A stretch of 8,813 nt of DNA from an uncultured Bacilli bacterium (GTDB lineage: Bacteria > Bacillota_I > Bacilli_A > RF39 > UBA660). Positions 5,930 through 8,813 of the stretch are shown in pieces. Made by a program: the position numbers and the translations under genes. Location of the stretch: NCBI GenBank assembly GCA_947630205.1, contig CANRGW010000049.1, positions 1-8,813 of the forward strand. The letters run 5' to 3'. The notes beneath the pieces are model-generated. The model was given only the letters and a program-made list of their open reading frames with translations. It was not told the origin of the DNA and searched no databases. Each line of letters begins with the position of its first letter. Within the stretch, counting starts at the first letter, position 1.

Positions 5930-7357
5930 ATGAATATGAAAAATGAAAGTTTATGGAATAGTTATTTAGAGAGTTCTAAAAAAGAATTAAAAGAAGATAT
6001 TTCTTGTGATGTTTTAATAATTGGGGGAGGACTTTCGGGACTTTTAACGGCTTATTATTTAAAGGATAGTAATTTACAAGTTACAGTAGTTGAACGAAAT
6101 AAAATAGGAAGTGGTATAACTTCTAAAATGACTGGAAAAGTTACACTTTTACAAGATATTTTAAGTAAGATAAGTGATAAAGATATAGAACTTTATATTA
6201 AAAGTCAAATAGAAGGTTTAAATTTATTAAAAAAGAATATTGAAGAAAATAAACTAGATTGTGATTTCTTTAAAAATGTATCTTATTTATTTACAACGAA
6301 AAAAAGTAATCAAAAAAAATTAGAAAAGATAAAAAATATTTTTGAAAAATTAAAATTAGATATAAAAGAAGAAAATTTAAATCTTCATAATATTAAAGTT
6401 AAATATGCTCTTAAAATGGAAAATGCTTATGAAATAAATCCAATTAAATATTTAAATGAAATAAGAAAATTATTAACAAATGTAAATATATATGAAAAAG
6501 TAAATGTTTTAGAAATAATTAAAGAAAAAGGAATTTTTACGGTTAAAACGAGTAATAATTTAAAAATTATAGCAAAGAAAATTGTTTTTGCAACGAATTA
6601 TCCTTATTTTTTAAAACCTTTATTTTTTCCTTTAAAAGTAAGAATGGAAAAGTCTTATATTGGATATGGAGATACTTCTTTAGAATTAAAGGAAAGATTT
6701 AATGCTATTAATATTGATAAAGATAAATATTCTCTTCGTTTTTATAAAAATAAAATGCTTTATTTAAGAGAATCTAGGATAATTTCTTCTAAAGTTAATG
6801 ATGAAAAGGGTTTTTTAAAAATAGAAAATGATGTAGTTTTAAAAAATATAAATAATTTATGGAGTAATGAGGATATAGTTACTAATGATAATTTACCTAT
6901 AATTGGAATGGTTAGTGATGGAATGTATATCTTAACAGGTTATAATGCATGGGGTATTTTATCTAGTCATATAGGTTCTTTAATGATTGCTAATATGATT
7001 AAAAAACGGAAGAAATATTTAAAATATCAAGAATTATTTAGTCCTAAAATGAAACTTAGTTTAAAAAAGTTTTTAAATTCGTCTTTAAATATTTATGAAA
7101 GTATTAATGGGTATTTAAAAGGAATTATTACAAAGAATAAGTTAATTTTATATAGTAGAGATAAGGCTATTTATGTTGCTGATAATGGATATTGCTATTT
7201 AGTTAAAAGAAAATGCCCGCATTTAAAGTGTAATTTAATTTTCAATAGTGTTGAAAAAACTTGGGATTGTCCTTGTCATGGTTCAAGGTTTGATTTAGAA
7301 GGAAATGTAATAGCAGGACCTAGTAAATATGATATAAAAGTAAAAAGTGTCAAATAA
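5930..7357 (+). CDS. FAD-dependent oxidoreductase with C-terminal Rieske [2Fe-2S] domain
   Basis: A 475-residue two-domain protein like B. subtilis YhfW. Residues 27-360 form a DAO-type FAD fold: DVLIIGGGLSGLLTAYYL (27-44) is the dinucleotide-binding loop, and E55 at the end of the second strand should bind the ribose. GYNAWGI (337-343) is the late FAD-contact region. Residues 400-475 form a Rieske domain: C429-P-H431 and C447-P-C449-H450 supply the cluster ligands (C429, H431, C447, H450), while C434 and C449 are placed for the classical disulfide. Expected chemistry is flavin-linked oxidation, perhaps of an amine, with one-electron transfer through the cluster; the substrate is unknown. There is no signal peptide, so it is probably cytosolic. 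ATG 5930 and ATG 5936 are both possible starts, neither with a good ribosome binding site. Confidence 0.9.
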   Translation: MNMKNESLWNSYLESSKKELKEDISCDVLIIGGGLSGLLTAYYLKDSNLQVTVVERNKIGSGITSKMTGKVTLLQDILSKISDKDIELYIKSQIEGLNLLKKNIEENKLDCDFFKNVSYLFTTKKSNQKKLEKIKNIFEKLKLDIKEENLNLHNIKVKYALKMENAYEINPIKYLNEIRKLLTNVNIYEKVNVLEIIKEKGIFTVKTSNNLKIIAKKIVFATNYPYFLKPLFFPLKVRMEKSYIGYGDTSLELKERFNAINIDKDKYSLRFYKNKMLYLRESRIISSKVNDEKGFLKIENDVVLKNINNLWSNEDIVTNDNLPIIGMVSDGMYILTGYNAWGILSSHIGSLMIANMIKKRKKYLKYQELFSPKMKLSLKKFLNSSLNIYESINGYLKGIITKNKLILYSRDKAIYVADNGYCYLVKRKCPHLKCNLIFNSVEKTWDCPCHGSRFDLEGNVIAGPSKYDIKVKSVK

Positions 7358-7387
7358 GTGAAAAATTATTTGCATTTTTTTATTTTT
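7351..7387 (+). terminator. Rho-independent terminator over the oxidoreductase stop codon
   Basis: CAAATAA (7351-7357), which includes the TAA stop, pairs with TTATTTG (7366-7372) around an eight-base loop. The tail is T7-A-T5 (7375-7387). The stem is only AT-rich, so efficiency depends on the long T tract. Confidence 0.65.
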
Positions 7388-7397
7388 ATGTTATGAT
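7370..7397 (+). promoter_or_regulatory. Extended -10 promoter of the WXG100 locus
   Basis: TGTTATGAT at 7389-7397 is a -10 box with one mismatch plus the TGn extension. TTGCAT (7370-7375) is a partial -35 at 16-base spacing and overlaps the terminator's right arm. Transcription would begin near 7404, giving a 40-base leader that starts with a small hairpin. Confidence 0.6.
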
Positions 7398-7408
7398 TGA
7401 TTTATAAA

Positions 7409-7423
7409 GATAGTAAAGCTATC
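7409..7423 (+). promoter_or_regulatory. 5'-leader hairpin of the WXG100 mRNA
   Basis: GATAGTAAAGCTATC is a perfect five-pair stem (GATAG/CTATC) that can add a U-G pair to leave an AAA loop. It begins about five bases after the predicted transcript start and ends before AAAGGAAGG (7428-7436), leaving the ribosome binding site open. The position suits a 5'-end stabiliser; a DNA operator downstream of the promoter is the alternative. It shares ATAG/CTAT half-sites with the palindrome at 1172-1187. Confidence 0.45.
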
Positions 7424-7443
7424 AGAGAAAGGAAGGTAAAAAC

Positions 7444-7782
7444 ATGAGTGATAGAATTAAAGTAGATTTTGATTCTTTTGATCAAACGATTAATGAAATT
7501 AATAGTATAATTCATGAATTAGCTGCTGAAGGTAATACTATTAATAAAATTAAAAATGATATGCGTTCTAATTGGACAGGAGAGGAAGCTGAAACTGCCT
7601 ACAGAGTTCTAGGAGAAAGAACAGTAGATTCAGAAGATGCTGATGATACTGCAGCAGGTTCAGTTGCTGATAAAGAAAATGTTTTGGATAGTATTCAAGG
7701 AATGGTATCTACTCAAAATAGTACCAAGAGAATGTTAAATCAAAAAAAGCAAGGTTTTGCTGATTCAAGAACAGGATTTTAG
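7444..7782 (+). CDS. WXG100-family type VII secretion protein (Esx-like)
   Basis: A 112-residue soluble helical-hairpin protein with the family signature W44-T45-G46 in the central turn (NWTGEEAE, 43-50). Helix 1 spans about 9-40 and helix 2 starts near 47; there is no signal peptide, proline or cysteine. WXG100 proteins form dimers and are exported by an EssC/EccC-type ATPase in Bacillota and Actinomycetota. Unusually, helix 2 is interrupted by an acidic low-complexity stretch (about 58-78, rich in Asp, Glu and Ala: DSEDADD at 62-68), making it slightly longer than the usual 95-100 residues. I see no clear YxxxD/E export motif at the C-terminus. AAAGGAAGG at 7428-7436 supports ATG 7444. It has its own promoter and is followed nine bases later by a probable partner. 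Composition is less AT-rich than the preceding genes. Confidence 0.88.
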   Translation: MSDRIKVDFDSFDQTINEINSIIHELAAEGNTINKIKNDMRSNWTGEEAETAYRVLGERTVDSEDADDTAAGSVADKENVLDSIQGMVSTQNSTKRMLNQKKQGFADSRTGF

Positions 7783-7786
7783 GAGG
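7781..7786 (+). promoter_or_regulatory. Full-consensus Shine-Dalgarno overlapping the WXG100 stop codon
   Basis: AGGAGG at 7781-7786 shares two bases with the TAG stop (7780-7782) and lies five bases before ATG 7792. It is one of the strongest ribosome binding sites in the window and predicts coupled, high-level translation of the second small protein. Confidence 0.85.
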
Positions 7787-7791
7787 ATATA

Positions 7792-8076
7792 ATGGAAAGA
7801 AATTTTGAAATTCAAAGTATAGATGGTTTACGTACATCATTTAATCAATTAGAAGCATCATCTAAAAAAATAGATGAGTTATTAACAAGACTTAGAGGTG
7901 CTTATGCTAGATTAGATGAAGGGTATTCTTCTACTAACTCTCAAAAAATTCAAGAAGCAATGGATAGTTGTGCTAAAAGAGCTCAAAAGATATCAGAAAA
8001 TGTTGAAACCATTAAAACACAAATGGATAATTGTATCAAACAAATTGAACAAACAGATGAAACAACAACTGAATAG
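7792..8076 (+). CDS. WXG100-like helical partner lacking the WXG motif
   Basis: A 94-residue, signal-less protein predicted as two long helices (about 9-42 and 49-88) joined by a turn EGYSSTNS (43-50) where WXG proteins have Trp-x-Gly; no tryptophan occurs anywhere. Length, helical-hairpin pattern and position directly after a WXG100 gene make it a probable heterodimer partner or co-substrate, comparable with the W-less EsxC/EsxD class or the Lap helper proteins of LXG effectors; assignment to any of these is inference. Its two cysteines, C60 and C81, are exactly 21 residues (three heptads) apart on helix 2, so they should lie on one face. The tail is polar and Thr-rich. Start set by AGGAGG at 7781-7786. 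Its stop codon overlaps the hairpin that begins at 8075. Confidence 0.72.
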   Translation: MERNFEIQSIDGLRTSFNQLEASSKKIDELLTRLRGAYARLDEGYSSTNSQKIQEAMDSCAKRAQKISENVETIKTQMDNCIKQIEQTDETTTE

Positions 8077-8098
8077 ACACTTATTGGTAGTGTCTTTT
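8075..8098 (+). terminator. Short-tailed hairpin, probably a partial terminator
   Basis: AGACACT (8075-8081) pairs perfectly with AGTGTCT (8089-8095) around a seven-base loop, followed by only TTT before CTC. The stem is good but the T tract short, so termination should be incomplete. No promoter is visible between here and the next gene, which would depend on readthrough. Confidence 0.65.
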
Positions 8099-8119
8099 CT
8101 CGATTAAAAAAAGAAAAGA
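8093..8119 (+). promoter_or_regulatory. Alternative hairpin that excludes the terminator stem
   Basis: TCTTTTCT (8093-8100) pairs perfectly with AGAAAAGA (8112-8119). The left arm takes three bases of the terminator's right arm and its whole T tract, so the two structures cannot form together. The right arm abuts the AGGAG ribosome binding site (8121-8125). The layout is antiterminator-like, though the stem is AU-rich and weaker than the terminator. Confidence 0.35.
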
Positions 8120-8120
8120 G

Positions 8121-8125
8121 AGGAG
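8121..8125 (+). promoter_or_regulatory. Ribosome binding site of the repeat protein, long spacing
   Basis: AGGAG at 8121-8125 is twelve bases from ATG 8138, longer than the five to seven typical of this window. An in-frame TAA at 8132-8134 rules out any earlier start, so ATG 8138 is the first possible initiator. The spacing suggests reduced translation compared with the two genes upstream. Confidence 0.6.
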
Positions 8126-8137
8126 TGTGAATAAAGT

Positions 8138-8813
8138 ATGTCTAATGGAATTCAAGATCATCTTAATAATTTTTATGATAGTATGGATGAATTTGATAAT
8201 ATTTTAAGTTCCATTGGTACATACGGTAATGTAATGGGAACTACAAATAAAACAGATTTATCTGGAGTTGGATATCCTGGAGTAAGCACTGAAGCGATAA
8301 TTAAAAATCCGGAACTTGTAAATGTTCTTAACGGTTCAGGAACGGCATCAACTGCTTCAACTGCAGCGGACTTACCTCCAATACAAAATTATCCTGGTGT
8401 TACGGCTGAGGCAGTAAAGAAAAATCCAGAAATTTTAAAAGTTCTTAATAGTTCTGGGACATCTTCAACAACGAGTACAACTGATACTAGTGCTGAAAAA
8501 GTAATGACATCTAGCGGAACATTTGCAAGAGAGCAAGCAAAAGAGGGACAAATATTACAAGCATATAAAGATAGCGAGATTGCAGCCGTTGGTGCAGAAA
8601 AAGATAATGAACTTCCAACTGGTGCTGGTGAAGGAGCATACTGGGAAAGACAAAAAGATATAGAACACGCAGCTGCAACAGCAAGTACAACTGATACTAG
8701 TACCGAAAAAGTAATGACTTCTAGTGGAACATTTGCAAGAGAACAGGCAAAAGAAGGACAAATATTAGGTATTCAAACAGCAACGGGGGATCCTGATTTA
8801 GTTGATATAGTAG
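8138..8813 (+). CDS. Ser/Thr/Ala-rich repeat protein of the WXG100 locus (partial, 3' end missing)
   Basis: I do not recognise a named family. An open frame runs from ATG 8138 through 225 codons to the window edge without a stop, so the true length is unknown. Residues 1-35 form a possible amphipathic helix (DHLNNFYDSMDEFDNIL, 7-23) reminiscent of the first helix of WXG/LXG-type proteins, with no signal peptide. Next come two copies of a YPGV...EA...KNPE...VLN module (46-72 and 85-111, period 39). Two copies of an EKVMTSSGTFAREQAKEGQIL-type module (113-140 and 183-210, period 70) follow, separated by Ser/Thr linkers. A unique segment (141-180) includes GAYWERQKD. Following two Esx-like genes, a secreted or surface type VII substrate or LXG-like effector is the leading guess; a toxin domain, if any, would lie outside the window. 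No cysteine is present. Composition is richer in G+C than the housekeeping genes. Confidence 0.75.
   Translation, partial: MSNGIQDHLNNFYDSMDEFDNILSSIGTYGNVMGTTNKTDLSGVGYPGVSTEAIIKNPELVNVLNGSGTASTASTAADLPPIQNYPGVTAEAVKKNPEILKVLNSSGTSSTTSTTDTSAEKVMTSSGTFAREQAKEGQILQAYKDSEIAAVGAEKDNELPTGAGEGAYWERQKDIEHAAATASTTDTSTEKVMTSSGTFAREQAKEGQILGIQTATGDPDLVDIV
8273..8353 (+). repeat. Repeat A, copy 1 (YPGV-type module)
   Basis: This copy encodes residues 46-72 of the repeat protein: YPGV, EA, KNPE, VLN and SGT in order. It matches copy 2 at 18 of 27 residues by hand alignment and at about 59 of 81 bases. The start-to-start distance to copy 2 is 117 bases. Confidence 0.85.
8390..8470 (+). repeat. Repeat A, copy 2 (YPGV-type module)
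   Basis: This copy encodes residues 85-111 and keeps YPGV, EA, KNPE, VLN and SGT in the same spacing as copy 1, with conservative changes (I/V, L/I, S/T) at most other positions. A Thr/Ser linker follows directly into repeat B. Confidence 0.85.
8474..8557 (+). repeat. Repeat B, copy 1 (EKVMTSSGTFAREQ module)
   Basis: This copy encodes residues 113-140, from STTDTSAEKVM through FAREQAKEGQIL. It is identical to copy 2 at 27 of 28 residues (A119 versus T189). The DNA matches at 77 of 84 bases; five of the seven differences are silent. Confidence 0.92.
8684..8767 (+). repeat. Repeat B, copy 2 (EKVMTSSGTFAREQ module)
   Basis: This copy encodes residues 183-210, with a start-to-start distance of 210 bases from copy 1. 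The sequence diverges immediately after QIL (QAYKD in copy 1, GIQTA in copy 2), which defines the module's right boundary. Confidence 0.92.

Noticed and set aside
7916..8107. Open frame of 63 codons on the + strand inside the second small helical gene
   Set aside because: It overlaps the 94-residue gene in another frame, is Lys/Leu-biased as expected from a shadow, and has no ribosome binding site.
8127..8207. A 26-residue hydrophobic peptide from GTG 8127 overlapping the repeat-protein start
   Set aside because: The Shine-Dalgarno site is only one base from that GTG, too close to work, and the frame is the +1 shadow of a well-supported gene.
8555..8761. Open frame of 68 codons on the - strand, Cys- and Ser-rich
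   Set aside because: It is antisense to the repeat protein. The Cys/Ser bias comes from reversing its Ala/Thr codons, and no ribosome binding site is visible.
1..8813. Mycoplasma-type genetic code with TGA as tryptophan
   Set aside because: TGA is the stop at 691, 1150 and 3159 with sensible protein ends, and all tryptophans in the genes are TGG.
1..8813. CRISPR array, tRNA, rRNA or insertion sequence
   Set aside because: No regularly spaced direct repeats outside the coding repeats, no cloverleaf or rRNA-like segment, and no transposase or terminal inverted repeats were seen.

Overview
This is an AT-rich bacterial window read under the standard bacterial code: tryptophans are TGG, and TGA closes the genes ending at 691, 1150 and 3159. 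All convincing genes lie on the + strand. Low G+C, purine-rich Shine-Dalgarno sites, extended -10 promoters, U-tract terminators, a YbeY neighbourhood and a WXG100 secretion locus fit Bacillota, probably a gut-type uncultured Bacilli lineage (RF39 or Erysipelotrichia-like). That placement is inference from style, not from a marker gene.

Layout. (1) 1-1150: the tail of a gene resembling sporulation protein YqfD, then a VanZ-family membrane protein and ybeY, packed as one operon. (2) 1199-2431: a single-gene unit for a large membrane-anchored, cysteine-containing, probably surface protein. It has a perfect TTGACA-17-TATAAT promoter and its own terminator. (3) 2518-3994: a YgjP-type zinc metalloprotease overlapping folD. 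(4) 4080-5884: an RsuA/RluB pseudouridine synthase, a CmpB-like (putative ABC-transporter type IV) membrane protein and a 74-residue protein of unknown function, ending in a strong terminator. (5) 5930-7357: a FAD-dependent oxidoreductase with a C-terminal Rieske [2Fe-2S] domain, possibly made from a leaderless mRNA. (6) 7444-8813: a WXG100 protein, a W-less WXG100-like helical partner, and the first 225 codons of a Ser/Thr-rich, internally repeated protein that runs off the window. Regions 1 to 5 are mostly housekeeping.

Region 6 is the accessory part. It looks like a type VII secretion substrate locus: two small helical-hairpin proteins followed by a repeat protein. It is visibly richer in G+C and in Ala/Thr/Ser codons than the upstream genes. 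No EssC-type ATPase or other machinery gene is visible. The third gene has no stop codon inside the window.

The intergenic spaces are short and densely used. Every post-gene hairpin begins at, or within about four bases of, the upstream stop codon. Inverted repeats with ATAG/CTAT half-sites sit between promoter and ribosome binding site of both the surface-protein gene and the WXG100 gene. The spacer before the repeat-protein gene can fold into two mutually exclusive hairpins, which would suit partial termination or attenuation.
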